64,000 nt of DNA from Aphrophora alni (GCA_963513935.1 OY740769.1:71193712-71257711); one strand, 5' to 3'; shown: positions 14,301 to 62,551, counted from the first letter of the stretch. The notes: generated by a model from the sequence alone, not told the origin. Program-made: numbers and translations.

Positions 14301-14746
14301 AATGTATATCTTTTTCAATTCGTATAGCATTTCATAAATTCTAGCTTTTTTTATTTTATGTAATGGCACTCAATTTTGTTTATTATTATAGTCACGTTAG
14401 CACTTTAGGGAATGCTTTAGATTTTTCTTTTCTTGGAGAACCCAAAACAGGCTGAGCCTATAAGGTTTCCTACATATTTCATGGAGAATAACGTTTTATT
14501 TAGTTTTGTAAGTTTAGTTTTTAGTAATTTTGATATAAAAAACATCTCTAAGTAGAAATAAATTTGAGTTTTCACAAATGGCATTTAAAAAATGTGTAGT
14601 CTAATTTATGAATAAAAGAATAATATGTTATACAGTGTAATAATAGAATGAGAGGAAAGAGAGTTAGTTACAATTTATAGCCAAGGGAAAAAAATCGTTT
14701 GCTTAACACCTTTACGAGAAAGACATTAACAAAAATAATAAATAAA

Positions 14747-14789
<43 letters not shown>

Positions 14790-16810
14790 AATGTTTTTTA
14801 TAGTAAATTACAAAAGAAATTAATAATTTACTTTTTTTAAATTATCAAAATAATATATCATATATGACAAATTATTACAAGTTAGTATTATTTGACAAAT
14901 TCTAAGAGCACTATATATATTTTAATTCAAATTTTAATATTATCTATGGGAACTCATTCTCTTGGGGCCAAATTGTAAGTTTAAATTTTACAAAGTTTCA
15001 CTATCTTAACAATCTAAAACATATCAGTTCTAATTTAGTATAAACTTATATATAATTCTAATAAGTGTTCTTATCTTTTTAAAAAATGGCTTCATAAGAT
15101 AGTTTTATAAATGTATTTGTTTTGTTATATTTTTTTAATTCAAAGGATTGATCAAATTTTTATAAGTTCTTTTCATAGTTTTATTAGGCTACCATATTAC
15201 CTTATTTTGAAGAGTCAAATTTGAATGTGAATTGTTTTGTTCTATTATTTTCCTGGTTTGAATTGTATACATTTATTTATTCCCAGCAATATCCTTAATG
15301 TTTTTTCCCTTCATATTCATTGATTCCTTTTTATATAATTTATTCAAATTTCTTTGGATGGTTAAAATTATAATAGTTTTCAGCTTAAATACCAAAAACG
15401 ACCTGAAATTTTATAGTTTCTTTTTGCAACAAAGGGTCATCTTTATATTTCTTTGTCTTAGAGCCATATACATTCTTTTCATACATCCATCTTATTTCTG
15501 TGTAATTAATTTATATATATTCCGAATTCTTTCGTTTAATTCGTAATCATTAATAATAAATCATTTTAGACGTTATTTTCAAATGTCCATAATAAGTTCT
15601 GTAATATTTAATATATAATACACTGTCTTGGTAGCCATAGATCACAGTTGTATATCGTCTGAGGTTTAGTCTGCCGTTAACCTTGCTTTATGCGAAACAC
15701 TTCACAACACTCACTTGGATTTCATTTACCACTGTTTTAACCCATTATTATGTAAATTATTTGCGCTTATTAACTAGCACATATATCTGAATAACTAATT
15801 ATATAAATCACATTACATTTGCTGTTGCCATTTCATTTATACATAGATTTTCTCTAGTCTATCTCATTATTCATAAAGTGTATATTTATGTAAGTTCATA
15901 CTTTAATATTATTATTAATTAAACATAATTTCATTTTATTTAGCCTTATTACTTTTATTATTATTGATTTTGTATCTATCTATCTTTTGTCATTTAATTT
16001 TCTATATTGTCAATTGACTTATTTCTCTATCTAACCTCAAAGGTAAGAAATAATTTAAACTCCTATAATACAACATTAATTTTACTTTAGCTGCCACCTA
16101 TATATAATAACATTAGTATAGATATTTTAATATGGGTTTTATTACTTTTATTAACATTTGAATAGTATTAATAATTTTCTAACTGGTTAGGCCTAAAATT
16201 CGATCTTATAATTGTTTATGCTATTCCTATTGATACCTATTCTTTAAAATTCCTTTAAAAGGAACACCTTGCATTAATACATAATGTATCACAAAACTGT
16301 ACAACAGCCCTACATCAGCAGAAAGTTTCTTTTCATACACTTCAAGTTATCGTTTCTTCCATCATGTCAAACCACTCGACACTCGCAGTAAAATCATTCT
16401 GAGAAACAATGTCTTTTTCTGTAGCATGTACCTAAGTTGTACCTTTTCCTTTACATTGTCGCATAAATCCTATGAACATTTCTACCTAGTAAAAAATTAT
16501 TTAAAGACACTATTAAATACATTCCTAACAGATATAGTATAAATTTTAATGCACAACTAGAGTAATTTATTTAATTTTAATATTTCAGAAATTGTTAAGT
16601 GAATATTAAATTTCTTACTTCTCATCTAAAAGTCTTCTAAACTTTTGCCTTGCGAGGTCCAAGAGTGCATCCACTTCACTTTTACTTCTTTTAAAATTCT
16701 CTATACTAAGTGCGTATACTGTTACTTCTGGTATTCCAAGCTCTAAGCACCACTGTAATGTTTCCGACAATTTATCAAACCTAAACATTTGAAACTTGAG
16801 TTATATAATA

Positions 16811-16896
<86 letters not shown>

Positions 16897-17616
16897 CAAC
16901 ACATAACATCCTAAAAATAAGTTAAATATATTCAGTTATGTTTCATCATAGTTATGTTGAATAGTGGTTCTTTAGAAGGCTTAGTCAACCGGAATAGAAT
17001 AATAATAGCCTCATTAGGGTTCTGTATCCTGAACTTATGATGAATATACTACAATAGGTCTTGTCTCTGAATGATTTGCTGAAACCCTGAACTGGAAGGC
17101 AGCTAATCTGAAAATTGTGGGAGGAAATGACATCCATAGAGCACAGTTGAATATTTCCATAATTATTAGGGGTACTCTGATTGAAAGGGTTCATGGATTT
17201 GTCAACTTCCAAAATGTGAGGTTAAATGAGCGGCGAATCATCAAACTTTTGACAAGGGGTGGTAGCTTAAGTGATAATAAACATTGCACTATAGAGTATA
17301 GACCACCAAAGATGCTATTCTAACACGAGCTTAAAATAAAGTTTTCAGTTCAGTTCTTTATAAAAAACTATAAAATTGTTTTGAAATATTTAAAACTTGC
17401 ATTTATAGGCTATTTTATGTGGAACTATATGTTATAAATGGGAAATTAGTTTCTTCTTATAGCAAAATTCTGGACCACATGTTACACAGTGAAATATGTT
17501 TATCTTTAATTGTCATCAAATTTTTAAAAAATGTAAGGTATAATTTTGGGATGGCTTACTTCTTAGTCTAAATGTTTCTTGCTAAAACATTTTGATCACA
17601 AAATATGGGCAATGGG

Positions 17617-17658
<42 letters not shown>

Positions 17659-20600
17659 CTGTTTGATGGGTTATATATTATTATGTGTGTTTGTATTATC
17701 GGTTTTTGTCAACATTCATTCAGACGAAGCAACAGAAAAAATCAAAAATCTATTAAATAATAATATAAAACCAAAATGAATACAAAAATCTAACCTAAAC
17801 TATGGATTTGTTGAAAAAATTGTTGCTGGTGTACTTTTATGTGATTTTATTTAATACCATAATATTTTGCCAACATATTTTTGTGATATATAATAAGATT
17901 ATAAGGAATTTTATTTACCAGATTATAAGGAGTTTATTAGTATATGAAAAGTAACTGGGTGCATAGCCATAGCAAAAACTAATTCATTTCTCGAACTAAG
18001 GTCATGTAGAGAATTCGTAGTGAATGACCAAGTTAAGTTAGTGTACTTCAAATTCTGTAGGAGTGTCTAGGATAAAGGAAATGAATTGGTCAAAAAAGTT
18101 CTTAACTTACATCTTCCACAAATAACTAGTATTTTTTTATATAGAAGAACCTAGACCACATAATCTCTTAAATATGAATCAATTACAAATGTCAAATTTT
18201 AATAAACCGTAAAAAAATTATAAGATCAATTATTAGCACATCTATTACAGAAAAACAAATTTTCTACATTTACAAAAATTAAAAAAAGTTATTTTCTCTA
18301 TATTAAATGAAAACAAAATTCGGTACTACTTTCCCTTTGACCCCTTTTGAATTGCTTTATTAGGCATGGTTAGGTCTATATATATATATATTATTCATCT
18401 GGCCAAACATACATTTTTGGCGACCTAACAACCGGAGCTCACATTCAGACTGTTGAAAGCACATGGGGATCCGCTAAATGGCTAAACAAAGGAGACACTG
18501 AGGCACTGCACATGAACATTTGGAATTTTTATTTAGCAGAGTTCATTTGGTGCAAGCACAAATGTTTTCAAGGGTTTGTTGGCGGCAATTGTAGCTTTTT
18601 GGTCTCCAGAATCTAAGGTGTTGTAGTTCTTATTCTCTAAAATAATTTCAGAAAGTGAAATGAAATTTTTGTTAATGTTTATGGTGTACATAATTTTTTT
18701 TAAATGAAATCAACAATCGCTTTTCGCGTCTTGTAACAGTTTGTTGGTTATTGAATATAAATATTATTTTTAATTAGTGTGGTAAGTCAAGTTTTATATA
18801 ATAAACAAATTTATTATTCAGTATTGTTATACAAATTATTAAGTTCACATTTTTTTATTCGTATTTTTGAGAAAACTCTCTCTACTCGGGATTACTGTGG
18901 GTTCAATATACTTGCAAACAGTCTAAATTAAATTATTACATGCATCACATAAAAAAGAATTAACCTATCCAACTTAATGTTATTTTACACAAAAAAAGTT
19001 TCTAAAGTATTGTCCCTATTTAAATTCAATTTCTTCAAATCACATGTAGCCCAATCTTTTAAAATCTTTCAAACAATCCACAATAATAAAAATTTCTATG
19101 TTCTATATAAAAGGTGTTGCAAAGTTCCAAATTGCCTCCTGGTGGGAATTCAAATTTGGATGAGATACAACTACTAAATGTTGCCCTAGGTTCAGGTCCA
19201 ATTTATTCTTAATACATAAATACTTATCAGTCCATGTTGATTCTTTTCCCTGGTAATAATTTACTTTCATTGCATAAGTTGCAAAACTACTCTATTTCCC
19301 AATATATAGTCCAAATCTAAATCTTCTGTAAGAGCAACAATAAAAAAATGGCTTGCCTAGGCTGAGAGCAAGAAAGGAAATCCTTCTTTTTCAATGTTCT
19401 AACAAACATTCTCCTTAATTAGTTTAGCTCTTTTTCCTCTTTTCACTTCTCTGTTTGTTAAATTTTCACAATATAAATAAACGTTTTAAACTAACTTTTT
19501 AAATCTAGGTCATTTATTTGATTTACTATTTATTTGAGTTTTACAATTACAGTAATTGAATACAAACTTTATTTTATTTAATATTATTTCCTTGTCTTAT
19601 TTATTATACTATTGAAATAATTTTGAATTACCGCCAATGATATTTAATTCTCATCAGAGACATCTGTTTTATTAAACTTTATTTAGCCCATTTTATTTCC
19701 ACTATTCCATTGACTAGCCATCGACAAGATAAGATGGCTGTTCCCTTTACAAGTTATTTGCTTCTTTCAACCCATGACAACTTAAATAATTATTTATCTT
19801 AATTTTGACTTTGTTTATCCAAAACTATTTAAATAATTATTTCTATTCTTTATTTGTGAACTCCTTATAACTGAATTGTGAATTGAAAATATAGCCTATC
19901 GTATTGATATGTGAATGTAACTTGGTTTCCTTGTTGAAACTTATGTGATTGTTAGTATTACATTTTGTGGTTATGTTCGTTTGTTTATCATCTGTTGCCT
20001 AACTTTATACATCCTTGTGTATTAAATACATGAATATTAATAACAATGAGCAAATAAACAAAACATATTAATAACTAATTCAAACATTTCATCTTAACAT
20101 CTAAAATAAGTACAAAATTTTGTTACAATAACAATCATCTATCTCTTAAGTTACCTTATCTAGGCTATTATGAGATTGAATAAAACAAATTGTGAAATTA
20201 ATTAAGTACAAAGGTATAAGTTTACTATATCTAAAGGTTAGATAAAATTTTGCCAAATTCATTTAGTGCAAAGCTTGCTTTGAAAAGGAAAAATAGTATT
20301 TTTACGCAAAATTCACTTTTTCACTGTAAAAATTGTAAATGAAATGTACAAAACTCGTTAATTAAAGTCTAGAGCAGGGGTTCATAAAGTCTTGCACCGT
20401 GATTTATAAAATCAATCTATAAAAAATTGGGAAAAACCGGCACTAATCCGAAATCCCGAAATAGGAGTAATGCAATTATAAAAACAAACTTAAAGTTTCT
20501 TATGTATAGAGTAATGAATGAACTTCAATAATGATCGTGGTATCAATGCATTGCTTATTTTTAAATTGGGAGAGCGAAAAGGTGATCATCACAATGACAT

Positions 20601-23600
20601 GAATACCAAAAATTATCAAAAGTGGCTTGAAAATCATTTAATACCATATTTAAAACCACAGTCGGTTTTGGTCATAGACAATGCATCTCATGATAATAAA
20701 AAATTAAATCCCTGTCCAAATTCAAATGGCAAAAAGCAAATAATGTTAGAATGGTTAAGGAATTAAAGTATCCCTTGTAGTAGTGAAATGTATAAACCTG
20801 AACTTTATAATTTAATATTACAAAATAAGGCCCGGTATAAAGAATATCTTTTCAATAATCTTTTAGAAAAACTTGAGCATTCTGTTGTGAGACTGCCTCC
20901 ATATGACCCAGAACTAAACCCGATTGAACTTATTTGGACGTGAGTAAAAAATGCAGTAGCAGTTTCAAATATAAATAACAATAGGCCTATTAGTGAAGTG
21001 TCACAATAGCGACGAAAGTGACAGTGAAACTAATTTTCAGAAACTACCGATACCCCTAACTGTATTAGTGGAATCAAGCCGTTAGAGTGAAAGAAATGAA
21101 AGCGTTATAGTTTTAATGTGTTGGCATTCTTAGGATCATTGCAGATATGTGATTGTTTTGTTAAATTTAAGTTAAAATCCAATTATCACTTAAATTTGTA
21201 TTGTATATACTGGTACTGTATTAGGCATAAATTCTCCTTCATGCAGTGACGTATTTACTAACAGCCTATTTACCCCCACTACATGCCCCTCATTTCCCCA
21301 ACCTGCGCAAGACTTGATCAAAGTTAACATTGTTGTACTATACATACCTCCTATTGTGACCATTAAATCATCCTTACAATTTGTAAACCCGTTTGAATGA
21401 CCAAAATCCATTATTTTTGTATCAAATAAGCTGTGAAAAAGTGCAAATTCCTGGCCGTGTGAGGTTACCGACAATAGCTGTTCGTTGGACTAGTTAATAT
21501 CAATATCAGTACACTGTATGAGTTCATAATGATGCGAATTAGGTCTCGACAGAACAGTAGGTTTATATATTGACCTAACCAGACCTATTAAATGAACTGA
21601 AGGTAGGCTATATATAAATCAATTACTTGGTCTAGTTAGGGTATATATACAGTTACTTACCAGGGTTAGTTACTTTCCCAGGTTTACAGATTGAAAGGAT
21701 GATGGGTCATTCCACATCAGTTCACCCAGTCCATGTCACCCACCACTTCAGATTTTGATCATTTTTTCCCTATGTATTACTATTACCAAATTATAAAAGA
21801 ATGCCAATTTTTTTGGCCTAAGTCAAAAAGCAGTTAATAACCCATTGTTTTTATTTTTTACAATTTATACCAACACTTAAGGTTTATTAAAAAAATAATA
21901 ATAATAAAATAAGAACAACTTTGTAACTTTACTGCCTCTCCTTGGAATTGAATTTTGAAAAAAAAAAACATGTTCAGCGACTAAAAAATTGAAAAACATT
22001 GTTTTTATTTTTTTATAATTAAACATGTAAAAATAGAGGCACAAGTTTTTTCTTCTGGAATCAACATATCTTAAACAACACAGTAACAAAATTTATGGTA
22101 GGCTATTATCTTCATTTTTGACCGAGTTATGATTTTTTTCTATTTTAAGTGATAGGCCTACAGTCATTGCAGAGCTGCGGGAACACTTAAACCACCTATT
22201 TTACTGAAACTTTGACTTCCTATAACTCTAAAAGTATTTGAATTAGGCCAAAAAAATTTGGCAATAGCAACAAATAGACAAAAAATTATCAAATTCTGAA
22301 GTGGTAGGTGACATTTATTTTTTTCCCCTGGGTGATCTGATGTATAATGATCCTGAATCTAATGGTCACAATAGGAGGTATGTACAAAACAATTTGCATA
22401 ATTTTAACTACTAAATCACAACAAGATGTATACTGCATATTTACCCTTTACTAATGGATTTTAGTACTTCAAAAGTGTCTTGTGATACCTAATATGATCT
22501 TATTTTTTTTCAAAAGTAGGCTATGTATTAAATGATTTGAATGATTTTCTTAACTAAATTTCAGGGCTAGGTCGATCGCATAATTACTGTTTGTACTAGG
22601 ATAAATGTATTTAGCAAATTTTTTATTTTATCATATTGATATGATAAACTTTTACCATTCATCCTTACATATCTCAATGAGATGGAATATTCCACTAAGA
22701 CCAGAGAATCTAAGCATTTTTGACAGGTTAACATTAGAAGAGAACACAAATTACCTACACATATTATTATAAATATCGGTAATTGTTTACTGATACTGCA
22801 ACCAGTCTTTTGACGATTTTTTAAAAATCATGTTCTATATACTTTATTTTATTTATAATAAATTAATTTTAAACACAGAGTTACTTTCTCACCGAAAAAT
22901 CACAATTTCAAAACTACAAAATTCAATGCAAAATCAAGCAACAATGAGCGTGGTTGGTTAGTACTTGGATGGATGACTGCTGAGGAACCACACATAATTT
23001 CTTCTTTTTTTTTTTCAAATTTACACATAGGCTAGGTCAAGTATGGTGGCTATATATATACAGCCACCTTACTTGACCTTGTTAGGTAAAAATACCTTGA
23101 GAAACCTAAATTAACATGTAGGCTAATTCACTTAATTGACCTTAACCTAGAAAAGTTAAAAAAAAAATTTCTGTGGAAAAGTTAGCTTCGCATTATAAAC
23201 TTATTTTATTATTAATTAATAAGGTATATAGAACATGATTTTTAAAAATTGCCAAAAAGACCGGTTGCAGTCACAGTAAACAATTACCTAAATATTTACA
23301 ATTTCGAAGGACTGTTTTTGTTTCAAAGTCAATTCCCTGAGACCTTAAAGGTTAAAATAATCGTGGTTGATTTAATTTCGGTCATAGAGGAGATCATTCT
23401 GTTCTGTTTTTAAATGTAAAAAATTCATTGCAACAGTCCTTCCAGGTAGGCCTAATTAACTCACCCCTTAGAATGTCCTTCCACTTTCTCGACGTTTTTC
23501 ATTTTTGCATACCGTCTATTACCATCCATTATGAAGGCTACATGTTTAGGAATGTTTCCACATTTTAAAACTTTTACACAAAAAAACTGAGCCCAAGATA

Positions 23601-23625
23601 AAGGACTCTCTATTATCCAAGACAT
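2963..23625 (-). CDS. DHDDS: Dehydrodolichyl diphosphate synthase, catalytic subunit (partial: 4 exons, 219 aa, 3' end off window)
   Basis: Join on the minus strand of 23625-23465, 16780-16619, 11705-11557 and 3147-2963. The 657 nt give 219 residues with no stop, all introns are GT-AG and all phases match. The family is the eukaryotic cis-prenyltransferase that adds isoprenes from IPP to farnesyl diphosphate to make dehydrodolichyl diphosphate for protein glycosylation. It acts at the ER membrane with the NUS1/NgBR subunit. Visible signatures are [14 protein letters not shown] near residues 35-48 (the catalytic Asp follows the Met), [19 protein letters not shown] in exon 2, [14 protein letters not shown] across exons 3/4, and [18 protein letters not shown] at the end of exon 4, which holds the diphosphate-binding Arg/Ser residues. 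Human DHDDS has about 333 residues, so about a third is missing; the last exon was not found in 1-2962 and should lie further left. The start is the first ATG of the MSW-type N terminus. The gene is divergent from BRWD3. Confidence 0.95.
3836..4068 (+). repeat. piggyBac-type terminal repeat fragment with palindromic tip
   Basis: It begins with TTAA-CCCTTAAACCGG (TTAA at 3832-3835), followed by the perfect palindrome GCGACCTAC-A-GTAGGTCGC at 3852-3870. The body from about 3904 to 4068 is clearly similar to 56432-56597 (shared words: cacgtattttgc, ttacgcccact, aataaataaaataccgttgg, tagatgcatatcatgcaaa, cgttataaataatattcc). TTAA plus CCC is the piggyBac superfamily border. The other end was not found. 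Confidence 0.55.
4780..5480. other. Stretch upstream of the LINE, possibly its 5' part
   Basis: No open frame. The segment at 4790-5130 is less AT-rich than its surroundings and contains GCAGCT-AA-AGCTGC and pyrimidine-rich stretches. It resembles untranslated parts of R1-like LINEs, but this is from memory and unproven. The palindrome TTACATTCACC-CGAA-GGTGAATGTAA lies at 5426-5451, and the 14-mer acctcaaatgggca occurs at about 5210 and again at about 5457. Confidence 0.3.
5505..6862 (+). pseudogene. LINE ORF1 (gag-like nucleic-acid-binding protein), broken
   Basis: Open pieces at 5505-5870, 5921-6115, 6099-6296 and 6283-6660 lie in different frames. The last carries [20 protein letters not shown], then [17 protein letters not shown], typical of ORF1 just before the knuckles. 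Beyond 6660, in shifted frames, the zinc-knuckle remains [12 protein letters not shown] and PRCILC can be read. The first knuckle has lost ligands (CFRRLQYGQ). The family role is to package LINE RNA. Confidence 0.7.
6865..7520 (+). pseudogene. LINE ORF2 endonuclease domain (AP-endonuclease type), frameshifted
   Basis: The ATG at 6865 starts [20 protein letters not shown]. The domain continues across a frameshift near 7046 into [27 protein letters not shown] and [11 protein letters not shown]. The catalytic signatures N-L-N, S-E-Q-Y, G-D-F-N and S-D-H are all visible. In the family this domain nicks target DNA. Confidence 0.8.
7531..8935 (+). pseudogene. LINE ORF2 reverse transcriptase domain, broken
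   Basis: Open blocks at 7531-7917, 8134-8445 and 8574-8933 are separated by stops. Motifs seen are [20 protein letters not shown] (about 7987-8046), [26 protein letters not shown] and the active-site YADD at 8673-8684. The segment between 8445 and 8574 has lost the usual PQG context. It cannot encode an active enzyme. Confidence 0.82.
9000..9880 (+). pseudogene. LINE ORF2 C-terminal region, split by an insertion
   Basis: About 9000-9120 reads [17 protein letters not shown], then [14 protein letters not shown]. The next conserved segment, [20 protein letters not shown], resumes only at about 9436. The gap of roughly 315 bp is AT-rich and noncoding. The 3' block ends with [16 protein letters not shown] and remnants of the Cys/His motif. 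Confidence 0.7.
11262..11349. repeat. (GT)n(GA)n compound microsatellite
   Basis: GT dinucleotides to about 11308, then GA dinucleotides to 11349. Confidence 0.97.
11557..11705 (-). CDS. DHDDS: DHDDS exon 3
   Basis: The acceptor is TATAG|AGATAAATT. The exon encodes [15 protein letters not shown], then [13 protein letters not shown]. The donor is ACAT|GTAAGT. It is 149 nt, and the split Ser codon is completed in exon 4. Confidence 0.94.
12100..14120 (+). mobile_element. Decayed jockey/CR1-type LINE, ORF2 remnants
   Basis: Plus-strand fragments in shifting frames. The linker helix region is at 12180-12640 ([20 protein letters not shown], then [12 protein letters not shown]). RT motifs follow: [52 protein letters not shown] (13063-13120) and a degraded SYANNTAL in place of the YADD box. 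A C-terminal block, [20 protein letters not shown], then NIFNRIP, lies near 13870-14065. Multiple stops rule out activity. The clade assignment is tentative. Confidence 0.75.
14755..14786. repeat. (AT)n microsatellite
   Basis: AT dinucleotides after an A-rich run. Confidence 0.93.
16619..16780 (-). CDS. DHDDS: DHDDS exon 2
   Basis: The acceptor is TTTAG|G. The exon reads [20 protein letters not shown], then the SIENFKRS motif, then [13 protein letters not shown]. The donor is GAGAA|GTAAGA. It is 162 nt and keeps phase with exons 1 and 3. Confidence 0.95.
16812..16895. repeat. (AC)n(AT)n compound microsatellite
   Basis: AC dinucleotides switch to AT dinucleotides near 16851. The tract lies 31 bp upstream of DHDDS exon 2 in the sense of transcription, before the acceptor. 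Confidence 0.97.
17619..17652. repeat. (AT)n microsatellite
   Basis: AT dinucleotides, 34 bp. Confidence 0.93.
18422..18571 (+). pseudogene. Merlin/ISXO2-like transposase fragment
   Basis: One frame reads [20 protein letters not shown], then [12 protein letters not shown]. This matches the C-terminal core of ISXO2-like DDE transposases (TGAHTQ-x-E-x-x-W, then a YL-x-E-[FY]-x-W motif), as in Merlin elements of animals and IS1016/IS1595 of bacteria. Only about 50 codons remain. No terminal repeats were found. Confidence 0.7.
20518..20985 (+). pseudogene. IS630/Tc1-like DDE transposase fragment
   Basis: One frame, with an in-frame TAA at about 20764 and a TGA at about 20941, reads [28 protein letters not shown], then [20 protein letters not shown]. 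These are the second Asp motif and the N-P-I-E-L-x-W third-acidic motif of IS630/Tc1-type transposases that are widespread in insects. The N-terminal DNA-binding half and the first Asp motif are missing. Confidence 0.75.
21320..22405. mobile_element. Nested foldback structure with perfect 24-bp outer inverted repeats
   Basis: Positions 21342-21365 and 22360-22383 are perfect reverse complements over 24 bp (beginning acatacctcc / ending ggaggtatgt). Weaker complementarity extends about 20-25 bp further outward. The left arm is about 340 bp from the inner MITE and the right arm abuts it, so the inner element probably inserted next to one arm. Confidence 0.6.
21703..22353. mobile_element. MITE-like element with inverted termini of about 130 bp
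   Basis: The left arm (21703-21825) reads cacatcag-ttcaccca, then tgtcacccaccacttcagat, then ttttttggcctaa. The right arm (about 22215-22353) is its imperfect reverse complement: ttaggccaaaaaaatttggc, then ctgaagtggtaggtgaca, then ctgatgtataatgatcc. There is no coding capacity. Confidence 0.65.
22885..22995 (+). pseudogene. 5S rRNA-like fragment (internal promoter/C-box region)
   Basis: Positions 22956-22972 read GGTTAGTACTTGGATGG, the conserved core of eukaryotic 5S rRNA. They are followed by gatgactgctgaggaacca, resembling the GAGACCGCCTGGGAA-type continuation. Upstream, ctcaccgaaaaatcac and aaatcaagcaacaatg resemble degraded ATCACCGAAATTAAGC. It is diverged and has spacing changes, so it is not a functional 5S gene. 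SINE3-type elements derive from 5S rRNA, but no SINE tail is seen. Confidence 0.6.
23035..23078. repeat. 44-bp hairpin-forming inverted repeat
   Basis: GGTCAAGTATGGTGGCT and AGCCACCTTACTTGACC pair in 16 of 17 positions around an AT loop, inside the foldback element. Confidence 0.85.
23465..23625 (-). CDS. DHDDS: DHDDS exon 1 (coding part)
   Basis: It encodes residues 1-53 plus two bases of a Gly codon. It begins [20 protein letters not shown] and contains the MDGNRRYAK motif. The donor is GG|GTGAGT. Any 5' UTR exon would lie between 23626 and BRWD3. Confidence 0.95.
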
Positions 23626-24331
23626 AACTTGTTAGTTGTTGGAGTCTTCGTGACGCGTGGTGAAACATAAAACAATCAAAATGTATTGCTTTTTATTTGC
23701 ACATTACAGCTTTACAGCTGGTGCAAATGTTTTGTTTACATAATATAACCAGCTGTTTTCCACATATGTTTTGGATTGCGTTTAAAATGAAATAGAAAAT
23801 ATATATATATATATTTTTAAACATTGTATTTTTCTTGTAACAATTTTATTTTAATCTCAGTGTTTTAATTAATTAGTTTAAAAATAATTATATGTGCTTC
23901 TTAATGCTTATTGTTCACAATAGTAATTATGAATAGTTCTCATAGAGTACGCGACAGGTGACAGTGAATACCTCTTTGCAACTTTCCAAAATGTCTGTAT
24001 AACTCCGCGCATGTGATGATGATTTCTGCATGAATTTAGTACTTATTCTATAAAACATTATACAACGTTCATTTTGTAAATTTTTAAATGCTATTTTCCT
24101 TAATTATATTTACGAGCCACAAAGCTACACAGGATAATGAGTTTCTGTCTTAATAAAACTGGACTATATTCAATCGAGGTATTGAAGGACTAGTTAGTAC
24201 AACTTGCCCTATTGTGTGCATTATTTTTGTTACTAGAAAATATGGGTCATTACTTGTACCTTAGGTTATGATAAACATGTACTCGGTTTATTTGCATTTT
24301 TATATAGTTTAGGAAATAGACTTTGGTGATA
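23626..24331. promoter_or_regulatory. Intergenic head-to-head region between DHDDS and BRWD3 (likely bidirectional promoter)
   Basis: The 706 bp between the two start codons must hold both 5' UTRs and both promoters, unless far-upstream noncoding exons exist. I see scattered CpG-containing words (gtgacgcgtggtg near 23652, actccgcgcatg near 24002, tacgcgacagg near 23950) in otherwise AT-rich DNA. There is a short AT run at about 23798-23816 and no convincing consensus TATA box placed for either gene. Transcription start sites cannot be read from sequence. Confidence 0.6.
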
Positions 24332-61891
<37,560 letters not shown>

Positions 61892-62473
61892 TAAACCTAA
61901 TTTTCAAATGTGTTAAACTGAAGCCCTCTGTATATTTCTTCTTCAAAATTTAAATATTTGCCGGAAATAAATCATATTGAGGTATGTTGGGAGTGTGGTA
62001 ACATTGAAGGATACAAATTTACTTTTTCTTTTTTGTTGTATAATATATACATGGAATTTAGTGTATGGTGAAATTTAGTGGTGTTTTTCTTTTAATATCT
62101 TTTTATGAAAACAGGGTTCAAAGAATAAAGCCCATTATGAGTTTTCTTTTGTTAATCCAATGTAGCTGTTGTATGCATCTCTATGATAGCAGGAACTGTC
62201 TGACATTAGATAACGCCTTCTTGGTAATTTGTTTTTTCTAATTGTATAAAATTGTTTTGACAATTTTATATGAGTAATAAAAAAATTCATAATTTTTCAC
62301 TCCTATATTTGAGAAGTCAAAAGTGTCAACGATCTCAAATTTCTTCTGAAGTAATTTGAAACCTGAATAGACATGTTTGAAAAAACTTTGAGATGGACTA
62401 GGAAAAAGTGAATAATCTTACTTAGTTAGTTGATGGAGGCCTTAAGTGGCTTATTAAATAAACAAAATAAAAA

Positions 62474-62478
<5 letters not shown>

Positions 62479-62533
<55 letters not shown>
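62479..62533. repeat. (TA)n microsatellite
   Basis: TA dinucleotides, 55 bp. Confidence 0.96.
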
Positions 62534-62536
<3 letters not shown>

Positions 62537-62551
62537 CAAACAAAAGAAGAT

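Larger units (their letters stand above)
11706..16618. other. DHDDS intron 2
   Basis: A 4.9-kb intron holding a decayed LINE (about 12100-14120) and an AT microsatellite (14755-14786). I see nothing recognisable in 14800-16600. Confidence 0.8.
22771..23296. mobile_element. Foldback element with ~90-bp inverted termini carrying a 5S rRNA-like segment
   Basis: The left arm, from about 22771, reads ggtaattgtttactgatact, gcaaccagtctttt, then aaaaatcatgttctatatac. The right arm, 23196-23296, is its near-complement (gtatatagaacatgattttt, then accggttgcagtcacagtaa, acaattacc). The interior contains a 5S-like segment and a separate 44-bp hairpin. No protein is encoded. Confidence 0.7.
16781..23464. 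other. DHDDS intron 1
   Basis: A 6.7-kb intron that collects DNA-transposon debris: an AC/AT microsatellite, an AT microsatellite, a Merlin fragment, a DDE fragment and two foldback elements. I see nothing recognisable in 17700-18400 and 18600-20500. An open stretch at 17117-17323 matches nothing I know. Confidence 0.8.

Noticed and set aside
17117..17323. 68-codon open frame in DHDDS intron 1
   Set aside because: No family recognised and no splice sites; left as unexplained rather than called a gene.
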